From Liolophura sinensis (Eukaryota; Mollusca; Polyplacophora; Chitonida; Chitonidae), in assembly GCF_032854445.1 (NCBI RefSeq), contig NC_088302.1, forward strand, positions 60,001 through 124,000: a stretch of DNA of 64,000 nucleotides, read 5' to 3'. The notes beneath the pieces were generated by a model. The model saw only the letters and a list, made by a program, of their open reading frames with translations. It was not told the origin of the DNA and ran no database searches. This document shows positions 48,520 to 58,618 of the stretch, one piece after another. Both the position numbers and the translations under genes were made by a program. How positions within the stretch are numbered: position 1 is the stretch's first letter; the number at the start of each line of letters is the position of its first letter.

Positions 48520-48599
48520 TCCAGCTATGACAGAGATGTATATACACTAAGATGTATGTATTAACTTGCATGGGTTCTCAGACATCGTTGGCTCCCATG

Positions 48600-49480
48600 A
48601 GTTTTATGGTGTTAGCTCATGGTGTTTGCATGAATTTTAAGACAGTATTAGCTCGCATGGATTCTCAGACAGTCTTAGCATGAATGAATTTTAAGACACT
48701 GTTAACTCCCATGAGTTCTCAGACAGTGTTAGTTTGCATGAGTTCTCAGAAAGTGCTGGCTCTAATGAGTTCTCGGACAGTATTAGTTCGCATGAGTTCC
48801 CAGACAGTGCTAGTTCGCATGAGGTCTCATACAGTGATAACTCGCATGAGTTGTCAGACAATATTAGATCGCACGGTTTCACAGACAGTCTTACCTTGAG
48901 TGAATTTTAAGACAGTGTTAGCTCTCAAAAGTTCTCAGACAATGCTATCTTTCATTAGTTCTCAGATGTTCGTTCGCATAAGTTCTTATATAGTAATAAC
49001 TCCCATGAGTTGTCAGACTGCTTTCATAGTTTCTTAGTTCGTTTTAGGCCTCAGGCTTGAGTTAGTCCTCAGACACAGTTCTCAGACAGCGTGAGCTTTA
49101 CAGAGGTCTCAGATATTGTAAGTTAACATAAGTTCTCAGACAGTGTTAGCATGCATACATTTTAAGACAGTGTCAGCTCGCACAGATTCTCAGAAAGTGT
49201 TGACTCACACGAGACGCCAGGCAGTGTTTTCTGGCATGAAATGTCAGACAGTGTTAGCTTGCATGAATTTTAAGACAGTGTTATCCCGTATGTGTTCTCA
49301 GAGAGTGTTATCTCTCATGAGTTCTCAGACAGTGATAGCTAGCATGTGTTCTGGGACAGTGTTACCTTGAATGAATATTACGACAGTGTTAACCTGCATG
49401 AATTTTAAGACAGTGTAAGCTCTCATGAATTCTCAGAGGGTGCTAACTAGAATAAGTTCTCAAATAGTGTCGTCCTGCAT
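48600..49480. repeat. 27-bp minisatellite array
   Basis: About 31 diverged copies of GTTAGCTCGCATGAGTTCTC plus AGACAGT. A GCATGAATTTTAAGACAGTG variant recurs every few units, giving a weak higher-order pattern. Confidence 0.93.
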
Positions 49481-49529
49481 GAGTTGTTGTCTCCGCAGAG
49501 ACACGTTCTCTGTTTGTTTTCGGCGGTAT

Positions 49530-50400
49530 GAGGTATCAAAGTTGTTCCTGCTGGCATGGGCTGTCTGGTAGCTTTCGCTGGATTCAGCGATTTTAAATTG
49601 TTGCCGACGCATGAGCTGCCTGGCAGTTTTCGCTGGTATGAGATTTGAATGTCATCCCGGGGGCATGGGCTGTCTGGCAGTTTTCGCTGGTATGAGATTT
49701 GAATGTCATCCCGGGGGCATGGTCTGTCTGGCAGTTTTCGCTGATAGTATATTTGAAATTCATCCCGAGGGCATGGGCTGTCTGACAGTTTTCGCTGATA
49801 GTACATCGCTGATAGTATCAAAGTTGTTCCCGCTGGCATGGGCTGTCTGGTAGCTTTCGCTGGATTCAGCGATTTTAAATCGTTGCCGACGCATGAGCTG
49901 TCTGGCAGTTTTCGCTGGTATGAGATTTGAATGTCATCCCGGGGGCATGGGCTGTCTGGCAGTTTTCGCTGGTATGAGATTTGAATGTCATCCCGGGGGC
50001 ATGGGCTGGTAGTTTTTTGCTGGTATGGGATTTAAAATTGTTCCTGGCGGCATAGACTGTATGGTGGTTTTCGCTGATATGAAATTAACATTGTTTCTCA
50101 CTGCATGGGCTATCTGATAGTTTTCGCTGGTATGAGATTTGAAATAATTCGCGGTGGCATGTGCAATTTGATGATTTTCCCTGGTATGATATTTGACATT
50201 GTTCCTGGCGGCATGGACTGACAGTTTTCGAGAGAATTAGGTTTGAAATTGTTTCCGGCAGCATGAACGGTCTGGTAGTTTTTGCCAGTATGGGATTTGC
50301 AATTGTTCCCAGTGGAATGGGTTTGATGATTTTAGCGTGTGTGAGATTTGAAATTGTTCCCGGTAGAATGGGTTTTTTCAGTGATATGAGATACGGTTTA
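49530..50400. repeat. 54-bp minisatellite array
   Basis: About 16 copies of CTGGTATGAGATTTGAATGT, CATCCCGGGGGCATGGGCTG, TCTGGCAGTTTTCG. A multi-unit block at 49,545-49,720 (starting GTTGTTCCTGCTGGCATGGG) is repeated at 49,820-49,990 with the same variants, evidence of block duplication. Confidence 0.94.
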
Positions 50401-50770
50401 ATCATCGCTGGTTCGACGGTACTTTTCTTTATATGCCAAAGCGTGTGTGGCGTTCTGCTAGGTCGCATACTCATTTATATGGATGCAGACATACTTTTCA
50501 TAACTTGTCTAGCAATAACTGATGTACGTTGCACAGTTGATTACATCTTTACCTTTGTGTGACCTTCCAGATCATTCCGTGTGTGATACTGTATAATAAG
50601 TTTACCTCCCACGAACCACATCTCCTACATGTAGCTTTATTTACGTGGCGTGTATATAGTGGTTTTTTGCCGACATTTCCCATTATGGCGATTCCTTCAT
50701 GCCTACACTCGTGTTTGTAATGAGGATATCTAGTCAAGCAAATATCAGTAATATGCCAAGGGTCTTTCAT
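50401..50770. other. Unique spacer
   Basis: Single-copy sequence without supported features. Confidence 0.45.
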
Positions 50771-50774
50771 ATGA

Positions 50775-50930
50775 CACATGCACACGACACATACACACGA
50801 CACATACACACGACACATACACACGACACATGCACACGACGCATACACACGACGCTTTGTAACATTTGACACACACGACGCCGTGTAACATTTGACACAC
50901 ACACGACGCCGTGTAACATTTGACAGGCAG
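50775..50930. repeat. 12-bp ACACGACACATA array followed by about 27-bp repeat
   Basis: About seven ACACGACACATA-type units (50,777-50,855), then three copies of GACGCCGTGTAACATTTGAC plus ACACAC. The second array seems to have grown from the edge of the first. Confidence 0.9.
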
Positions 50931-51321
50931 TTTAATATATATATTACATAAAGATGACTTTTCAAACAACATCTAGTGTGTCACGCAACATACCGGCCGG
51001 CACAGTAATAGTATTTATGTCTACAAATAAAAGAATTTGAGATTATTTGCTGGTTAGATTTGCTTTTGCGATTTATATAAAGGTGAATTATCGGAATTTC
51101 CTTCAGTGATAAAAGTGTTATATCACAGCTGATAGATATCGCTTCTGTATTTACATTTTTGATAGTTTACACCCAGATCCCACGACGTGGAAAAAGAAAC
51201 ACTGGCTTCATGACTTTCCAATCTGAACCCAGCGGTATGACGTCATAATATCTGTACAGTGCGATTTTACATTCCTACGTCACTCAGCAATGAGACACGA
51301 CGTCTTACATATGCAGCTTTG
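50931..51321. other. Unique spacer
   Basis: AT-rich single-copy sequence. No supported features. Confidence 0.45.
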
Positions 51322-51332
51322 AAATATCTAGG

Positions 51333-51441
51333 GCAGTTTCCCCCGGGCTCTGCACGGTTTCCACCCACCATAATGCTGGCCGCCGTCGGATAAGTAAAAT
51401 ATTCCTGAGTACGGCGTAAAACACCAGTCAAATAAATAAAT
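51333..51441 (+). mobile_element. 5'-truncated SINE (family 1) with 11-bp target duplication
   Basis: Begins within the central domain (GTTTCCCCCGGGCTCTGC), then CACCATAATGCTGGCCGCCG, TTCCTGAGTACGGCGTAAAA and an AAAT-repeat tail. AAATATCTAGG at 51,322-51,332 and 51,442-51,452 is an exact target duplication, so the truncation occurred at insertion, as is typical for target-primed reverse transcription. Confidence 0.9.
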
Positions 51442-51452
51442 AAATATCTAGG

Positions 51453-51951
51453 TCAACTACAATTGAATACGCTTGCCGTTGATTGCTCTGAAAGGTATGA
51501 CCTTTGTGGAGGGAGGGGAAGAGAACGCCAGTAAAAAATTGCATGGAATATGCCGTTTTTGCCTAATTTTCTTCACGTCTCCACGTCAAATCTCTCGAAT
51601 GCTGCGCATTCTCGGTATTTGACTCGATACGAAACAAGGTTCAGCGCTATCGGGTTACCCAACACACGCCTAGACGAAGGTGTTAAACCCTTAATCATCT
51701 ACCTTAATTTACTAAGCTATATTGATTCTCCAAAGCCCTGAACTTTCCTTCATAAATATGCACGAATCATGGTCCAGTCTGATTCCAGCTTAGTTATTGA
51801 CACTGACAGAAGTTCAGAACAACACTAGTAGTGGAAGTGCTAGCACAAAATAAAAAACCCCTGAACATCGACGTGCTAATGGTTTTCGGAAGACAGTCTT
51901 TTTGGGGCTAAATATAGGGATATTGGGATAGAAATTAATCGCGAAACATCA
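51453..51951. other. Unique stretch
   Basis: Contains a 63-codon plus-strand frame (51,550-51,741) that I do not recognise. It lies downstream of the minus-strand candidate exon and could be its intron. Confidence 0.4.
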
Positions 51952-52386
51952 TCAACATAGGCTACATCGAATGGCTGTTCGGCCACTTTCACTATCACCG
52001 GTATTGGTTGATAGCGCTGTGACTTCCCGTTGCCTGTTCGACTCAATAAAAGCAAATCGATCACCGTTCACAGCATTGCTTATTGCTGTGGTATAATGTT
52101 GTGTCAAGGAATAAATCAGATCCGAAGGTACATAATTTGCTTCGAAACAAGGAAATACACACTCATAACGGAAAATCAATGATTGGCCGAAATGCTCTGT
52201 TAGAAGTATGCGGGGAGATATGTCATTGGCTGTCTCAACAGTAGGTTCCTGAAGACTTATATTTAGAGTAAAGCTTGCTGGCGGGAAGATGCTCAACCCA
52301 GGTCTACAGACTGTGTCAGGGCTGATGTTTATTACATCAACATGAGGCTTTAATGAAAAGTTGAAACCATTGCGCAATTGAGATAC
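51952..52386 (-). CDS. Candidate exon of an extracellular protein, family unknown
   Basis: A non-repetitive minus-strand frame of about 145 codons follows an acceptor-like context (TTGCAAGTTGCAAATACAG, boundary 52,386/52,387). There is no ATG at its start, so it would be an internal or 3' exon. It has three N-glycosylation sequons (NFS, NIS, NIS), alternating hydrophobic residues as in beta strands (SFTLNISLQ, SLIFRYECVFPCF) and few cysteines, consistent with a secreted or ectodomain beta-sandwich; that is inference. Possible donors (ACG/GTGATC near 52,068; CCG/GTGATA near 51,996) would shorten it; otherwise it ends at a stop after RCSLC. It is the longest non-repeat open frame in the window. 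Confidence 0.4.
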   Translation of the reverse strand, partial: VSQLRNGFNFSLKPHVDVINISPDTVCRPGLSIFPPASFTLNISLQEPTVETANDISPRILLTEHFGQSLIFRYECVFPCFEANYVPSDLIYSLTQHYTTAISNAVNGDRFAFIESNRQREVTALSTNTGDSESGRTAIRCSLC

Positions 52387-53054
52387 CTGTATTTGCAACT
52401 TGCAAATAAATCAGGTGCACAAAATCACCCATTAGTTAGCCAGCCAAGCCATGAAAATGTGTCTAAAATCGGTTTGATGACATCTCTCATGATACAAAAA
52501 ACTAACTACCCAGATCGGTTTGCCACCTGTCCAGGATCATCTCTTGGGGTGAATTTCAGTTTTGTAAGTAATCATTTCCAGTAAAACAAAATGGTGTCAT
52601 AAAAGGTGGCCACAAAGGTATGGTGGTATTTTGCCAATAAGAACAAAGCAATAATGATCAGATTTTATGATATTAGCTGTAGATGGACGCGCTGTTTACG
52701 CTGTATGTATCATCACATCTTCATTCCTCGGACTAGCACCCAAAATTTTGTTTTCCGATTGTTATCAACACAACACAACTGAGTAATCCAGATTACTTGA
52801 AGGGCTCATTCATTGCCGCAAGCAGAAAGTGGAATCTTGCCGCCAGTGATCATTTTCCGAACAGGCATGTTTGCCTTTTTGCTCGGCTTCACACTGGTCT
52901 TCCATTTGATTGATACAGAGCACCATAGTACCACGACCAAAGTGCACTAATACAGCACGGATAACAGCTCACATGTTTTCGTAAGCCCTAAATAAGGCCG
53001 TGTCTGTCAGGTACACACGTACCTTTCATAGGATCGTCCTATGCTAACCTGTAT
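52387..53054. other. Unique stretch upstream of the candidate exon
   Basis: Single-copy sequence. A 68-codon plus-strand frame (52,378-52,584) overlaps the candidate exon border and is probably chance. Confidence 0.45.
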
Positions 53055-53455
53055 CGAAAGCTAACCTGTAGTGCTACAAGTTACACAAACCGAACAAAAC
53101 GTTACAAACAGAAAGTTAAGCTATGAGGCGTCATGACACACCAGCCGAATTAAACCTTACATTAGAGAAAGCTAACCTGTACGGCTACACGCTACATCAA
53201 CCGAACCAAACATTACAACACAGAAAGCTAACATATAAGGCGTCATGCTACACTAGTCGAAGCAAACCTTTCATCAGAGAAAGCTAACCTGTAGAGCTAC
53301 AAGTTAACCAAACCGAACCAAACCTTACAAACAGAGAGTTAAGCTATAAGGCGTCATAATACACCAGCCGAATTAAACCTTACAGTAGGGAAAACTAACC
53401 CGTAGAGCTACAAATTACACCAACCCAACCAAACGTTACAAAACAGAACAGGACG
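53055..53455. repeat. About 111-bp tandem repeat built from two about 55-bp halves
   Basis: GCTAACCTGTA recurs at 53,060, 53,171 and 53,283, and diverged near 53,392. Half units read AGCTAACCTGTAGAGCTACA and AAGTTAAGCTATAAGGCGTC, each followed by an ACACCA, CCGAACCAAACCTTACA-type block. About four copies. Confidence 0.92.
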
Positions 53456-53534
53456 AGGTCAGTTCTGGCGTAAAAAAACCAAGGTGATCACTATCCTTGT
53501 GGTACTCTCTGGTATCTCTCCACGTTATTTTGCT

Positions 53535-53973
53535 ATCGCACGAATTATTTTACTATACTTTTTTTATCATTTACTGGATTATTTTACTATTCCTCGGTTT
53601 ATGTTATTATCATTTACTGGATGATTTTACTATGCCCCGGATTATGTTACTATCATTTACTGGATGATTTTACTATTCCCCAGTTTTTATTACTATCATT
53701 TACTGGATGATTTTACTATTGCCCGGATTATGTTACTATCATTTACTGGATGATTTTACTATGCCCCGGATTATGTTATTATCATTTACCGGATGATTTC
53801 ACTATTCCCCGGATAATGTTACTATCATTTACTGGATGATTTCACTATTCCCCGGTTTTTATTACTATCATTTACTGGATGGTTTTACTATTCCCCGGTT
53901 TATATTACTCTCATTTACTGGATGGTTTTACTATGCCCCCGTTTATGTAACTATCATTTACTGTTTTAGTATT
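53535..53973. repeat. 43-bp minisatellite array
   Basis: About 10 copies of TTTACTGGATGATTTTACTA, TTCCCCGGATTATGTTACTA, TCA. The SINE at 53,985 is inserted at its right edge. Confidence 0.93.
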
Positions 53974-53984
53974 CCTCCTGTTGA

Positions 53985-54142
53985 TTTTTTTTTTTTTTGG
54001 TGTTTTACGCCGTATTCAAGAATATTTTAATTATACGACGGCGGCCAGAATTATGGTGGGTGGAAACCGGGCAGAGCCCGGGGGAAACCCACGACCATCC
54101 GCAGGCTGCTGGCAGACCTTCCCACTTACGGCCGGAGAACCT
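53985..54142 (-). mobile_element. 5'-truncated SINE (family 1) with 11-bp target duplication
   Basis: Plus strand: T-rich tail, GTGTTTTACGCCGTATTCAA, ATACGACGGCGGCCAGAATT, GTGGGTGGAAACCGGGCAGA, GAAACCCACGACCATCCGC, CAGACCTTCCCACTTACGGC. CCTCCTGTTGA at 53,974-53,984 and 54,143-54,153 is an exact duplication. The head is absent. Confidence 0.92.
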
Positions 54143-54239
54143 CCTCCTGTTGAATATAATATTCTCCTGAGTTGTTTTACTATCACCCTGGTTTGCTTTC
54201 CCTCCAGGCTATTCTACCATTCTCCAGGAGCTGTATATA

Positions 54240-55129
54240 ACGTTTACTTCTGACAGACATACTGCAGTCACCACGTATATAACAGTGACCACAGACTGGC
54301 ACATTGCAATCACCTTTTATACAATGGTGACCTCTGATAGGTGACCATGATAGATATATAATGGTGACATCTGATTCTGATACTGCAATCACTCCGTATA
54401 TAATGACCTCTGGCTTACTCTAATCGCTTTGTATATAATAGTGACCTCTGACTGCCCTACTGTAACCACCTTGTATGCAATAGTTACCTCTGATAGACAT
54501 GCTACCATCGTATGTATGTAATGGTGACCTCTGACTGGCATATTGTAATCACTTTGCATAAAATGGTGACCTCGGTCAGGTATACTACAATGGTGACCTT
54601 TGACAGGCATACTCCAATGACCTTGTATATAGTAGTGAACTCTAATAGGCATAAAGCAATCACTTTGTTTATAATAACTTGACCTCTAACTTGAATATGA
54701 TGTTGACCACTGACTGGAACACGGCAATCATGTTGTATAAAGAGATGACCCCTACGTGTCATTTTGCAATCACCTTGTATGTGATGCTCACCTCAGACAG
54801 ACATGCCGCTACTACCTTGTATATAATGCTCACCTCTGGCAGGTGTGCTGCAATCACCCTGTATTTGGAACACTACAATATAATGTTAACGTCTGACAGG
54901 CATACTGCAGTCGCCTCCATGTGGTGGTGATCTCTGAATGTCATACTGCAATCATCTCGTATTCCATTCTGACATTTGACAGGCATGCTGCGTTTATTTT
55001 GTGTATAATGGTAACCTTTGAATGGCATACTACCGTCGCTTTGTTTACCATGGCGACCTCTAACTTAAATACTGCAATGACCTCTAATGAAGTGATGAGC
55101 TTTGACTGAATACTGCAATCACCTTGTAT
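54240..55129. repeat. 42-bp superarray, diverged left part
   Basis: Units of the 42-bp family (GGCATACTGCAATCACCTTG, TATATAATGGTGACCTCTGA) with many substitutions and indels, so only short frames are open. This is the older flank of a roughly 6-kb array. Confidence 0.9.
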
Positions 55130-55941
55130 ATAATGGTGACCCCTGGTAGGCATACTGAAATCCCCTTGTATATAATGGTGACCACTGGTAGGCATACTGA
55201 AATCCCCTTGTATATAATGATGACACCGGTAGGTATACTGAAATCACCTTGTACATAATGGTGACCACTGGTAGGCATACTGAAATCCCCTTGTATATAA
55301 TGGTGACCACTGGTAGGCATACTGAAATCCCCTTGTATATAATGGTGACCACTGGTAGGCATACTGAAATCCCCTTGTATATAATGGTGACCACTGGTGG
55401 GCATACTGAAATCCCCTTGTATATAATGGTGACCACTGGTGGGCATACTGAAATCCCCTTGTATATAATGGTGACCACTGGTAGGCATACTGAAATCCCC
55501 TTGTATATAATGGTGACCACTGGTAGGCATACTGAAATCCCCTTGTATATAATGGTGACCACTGGTAGGCATACTGAAATCCCCTTGTATATAATGGTGA
55601 CCAGTGGTAGGCATACTGAAATCCCCTTGTATATAATGGTGACCACTGGTAGGCATACTGAAATCCCCTTGTATATAATGGTGACCACTGGTAGGCATAC
55701 TGAAATCCCCTTGTATATAATGGTGACCACTGGTAGGCATACTGAAATCACCTGGTATATAATGGTGACCCCTGGTAGGCATACTGAAATCCCCTTGTAT
55801 ATAATGGTGACCACTGATAGGCATACTGAAATCACCTGGTATAAAAATTAGCTTGTGACAGGTATACTGCTGACGCTGTATATACATCTGACCGACATAC
55901 TGCAAACACTTTGTATACAATGATGACACTTGGTAGGCATA
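55130..55941. repeat. 42-bp superarray, homogeneous part
   Basis: About 17 nearly identical copies of GGCATACTGAAATCCCCTTG, TATATAATGGTGACCACTGG, TA, then two diverged units. Uniformity points to recent amplification. Frames on both strands are open (minus: 14-residue repeat GDFSMPTSGHHYIQ); the longest lacks an ATG start. Confidence 0.96.
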
Positions 55942-56210
55942 CTCTTTATTTATTTATTTGAATGGTGTTTTACGCCGTACTCAAGAATATTTCATTTATA
56001 TTCGGCCAGCATTATGGTGGGAGGAGACCGGCTAGAGTCCGGGGGAAACCCACGACCATCCTGTTGCTGCAGACCTTCCCACTTACGACCGGAGAGGGAG
56101 CCAGCATGAGCTGGACCTGAACTCACGGCGACCGCATTGGTGAGAAACTCCTGGGTCATTACGCTGTGCTAGCGCGCTAACCAACTGAGCCCCCCCCCCC
56201 CCCCCCCCCC
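55942..56210 (-). mobile_element. Full-length tRNA-derived SINE (family 1) inserted in the 42-bp array
   Basis: Reverse complement reads head to tail: GGCTCAGTTGGTTAGCGCG (A-box-like), GAGTTCAGGTCC (weak B-box), CATGCTGGCTCCCTCTCCGG, GGTCGTGGGTTTCCCCC, CACCATAATGCTGGCC, CTTGAGTACGGCGTAAAACA and an AAAT-repeat tail. GGTAGGCATA at 55,932-55,941 and 56,211-56,220 flanks it; that string is also part of the 42-bp unit, so the duplication is likely but not independent proof. A run of 21 C (56,190-56,210) sits between head and flank. Confidence 0.93.
56190..56210. repeat. 21-C homopolymer at SINE head
   Basis: An uninterrupted run of 21 C. True length is uncertain because long homopolymers are prone to sequencing and assembly error. 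Confidence 0.95.
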
Positions 56211-56302
56211 GGTAGGCATATTAAGATCACTTGTATATAATGGTGACTTCACGTAGACCATAGGCATACTGTAATCATCCTGCATATCATAGTGACCTCT
56301 GA

Positions 56303-56436
56303 TCCCCTTCATCCTGAGCGCCAAACGAAGAAGCTGCAACTTCCTCTTTCAGTCTTATGTGTGACTCGACCCAGGATTGACCTTGGATCTACCGCTCCCG
56401 AAGCGGACGCTCTACCAACTGTGCTAGCGGGTCCGG
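56303..56436 (-). mobile_element. SINE family 2 head fragment with RNA polymerase III promoter boxes
   Basis: The reverse complement contains TAGCACAGTTGGTAGAGCG (a good tRNA A box) followed about 35 bp later by GGGTCGAGTCAC (a B-box-like element), then the body GGAAGTTGCAGCTTCTTCG. The body and tail after that are missing. It overlaps the head-side part of the copy at 15,379-15,653 and supplies its lost A box. It lies inside the 42-bp array. Confidence 0.85.
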
Positions 56437-56443
56437 TCCTGGT

Positions 56444-58618
56444 ATAAAAAGGTGATCTCTGCCTGGCACACTGCAATCACCTTGTATATAATGGTGACCT
56501 TTGGTAGCCATACTGAAATCACCTTGCATAAAATTAAGACCTGTGGCTAGCATACTGCAATGACCTTGTTTATAACGCTGACCTCTAACTCGAATAGTGC
56601 AATGACCTTATATAAAATTGTGACCATTGATTGGAACTCTGCAATTACCTCGTGAAAAAAGGTATATAATGGTGACGTCTGACAAGCATACTGTAATCAC
56701 CTTGTATATAATGATGACGTCTGACAGCCATACTGTAATCACCTTTTATATATTGGTGACCTCCGACAGCCATACTGTAATCACCTTGTATATAATGGTG
56801 ACCTTTGGTAGCCATACTGAAATCACCTTGCATAAAATTATGACCTGTGGCTAGCATACTGCAATCACCTTGTATACAATGGTTACTTCCGACGGCCATA
56901 GTGTCATCACCTTGTACATAATGGTGACGTTTGACAGGCATACTACAATCACCTTGTACATAATGGTGATGTCTGACAGGCATACTGTAATCGCCTAGTA
57001 CATAATGGTTACCTCCGACAGCCTCAGGGCAAATCACCTTGTATATAATGGTTACCTCCGACAGCCATACTGTAATAATCACCTTGTATATAACGGTTAC
57101 CTCCGACAGCTATACTGTAATCACCTTGTATATAATGGTGACGTCTGACAGCCATACTGTAATCACCTTGTATATAACGGTGACGTCTGACAGCCATACT
57201 GTAATCACCTTTCATATATTGGCGACCTCCGACAGCCATACGGTAATCACCTTGTATATAATGGTGACCTCCGACAGCCATACGGTAATCACCTTGTATA
57301 TAATGGTGACCTTTAGTAGCCATACTGAAATCACCTTGCATAAAATTATGACATGTGGCTAGCATACTGTAATCACCTTGTATATAATGGTTACCTTCGA
57401 CAGCCATAGTGTTATCACCTTGTATATAATGGTGACGTTTGGCAGGCATACTGTAAGGCATACTGTAATGGTGACGTCTGACAGGCATACTGTAACCACC
57501 TTGTATATAATGGTTACCTCCGACAGCCATACTGTAATCACCTTGTATATAATGGTTGCCTCCGACAGCCGCGGGTAAATCACCTTGTATATAATGATGA
57601 CCTTTGGTAGCCATACTGAAATTACCTTTATATAATGGTTGCCTCAGACAGCCACAGGGTAAATCACCTTGTATATAAAGGTTACCTCCGACAGCCATAC
57701 TGCAATCACCTTTATATAATGGTTGCCTCCGACAGCCACAGGGTAAATCACCTTGTATATAATGGTTACCTCCGACAGTCATACTGTAATCACCTTGTAT
57801 ATAATGGTTAACTCCAACAGCCATACTGCAATCACCCTTTATGTAATGGTGACACCTGACAGGCATACTGCAATCACAGTGTATATAATGGTTACTTCCG
57901 ACAGCCATACTGTAATCACCTTGTATATAACGGTTACCTCCGACAGCTATACCACAATCACCTTTTATATAATGGTGACGCCATACTGTAATCACCGTAT
58001 ATATAATAGTTACCTCCTAAAGCCACAGTGCAATCACCTTGTATATAATGGTTACTTCCGATAGCCATACTTTAATCACCTTGTATATAATGGTGACCAT
58101 TGTTTGGGCCACTGCAATCACCTTGTGTAAAAGGTCATCTCTCTGAGAGCCATACTACAATCGCCTTGTATATAATGGTGACGTCTGACAGGCATACTGT
58201 AATCACCTTGTATATATTGCTGACGTATAACCGGCATACTGAAATTGTCTTCTTTATACCAACGACCTCTGATTTGAATACTGCAATGACCTTTAACAAA
58301 ATGGTGACCTCTGAGTGGAATACTGAAATCACCTTGTACATAATGGTGACCTTTGACTGAAACGCTGCAAATTACCTTGTATAAAAAGGCGATCTCTTGA
58401 CTGGAATACTGAAATTACCTTGTGTATAATGGTAACCCTTTAATGGCAAATCACCTTGTATGTAATGTGACCTCTAATAGACATACTGCAAATAACCTTG
58501 AATATAAAAATGATCTGTGACAGGCATTTTGCAATCACCTTGTATATAATGCTGACCTCTGACAGGCATACTGCAATGACCTTGTATATAATCTTTACCT
58601 CTGCCAGGCGCCCTCCAA
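56444..58618. repeat. 42-bp superarray, moderately diverged part
   Basis: About 50 units of GCCATACTGTAATCACCTTG, TATATAATGGTGACCTCCGA, CA. Multi-unit blocks recur: the run at 56,645-56,870 resembles 57,115-57,365. An in-frame minus-strand stretch of 323 codons (57,024-57,995) encodes the same 14-residue repeat family (GDYSMAVGGNHYIQ) as the neighbours. Confidence 0.93.
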
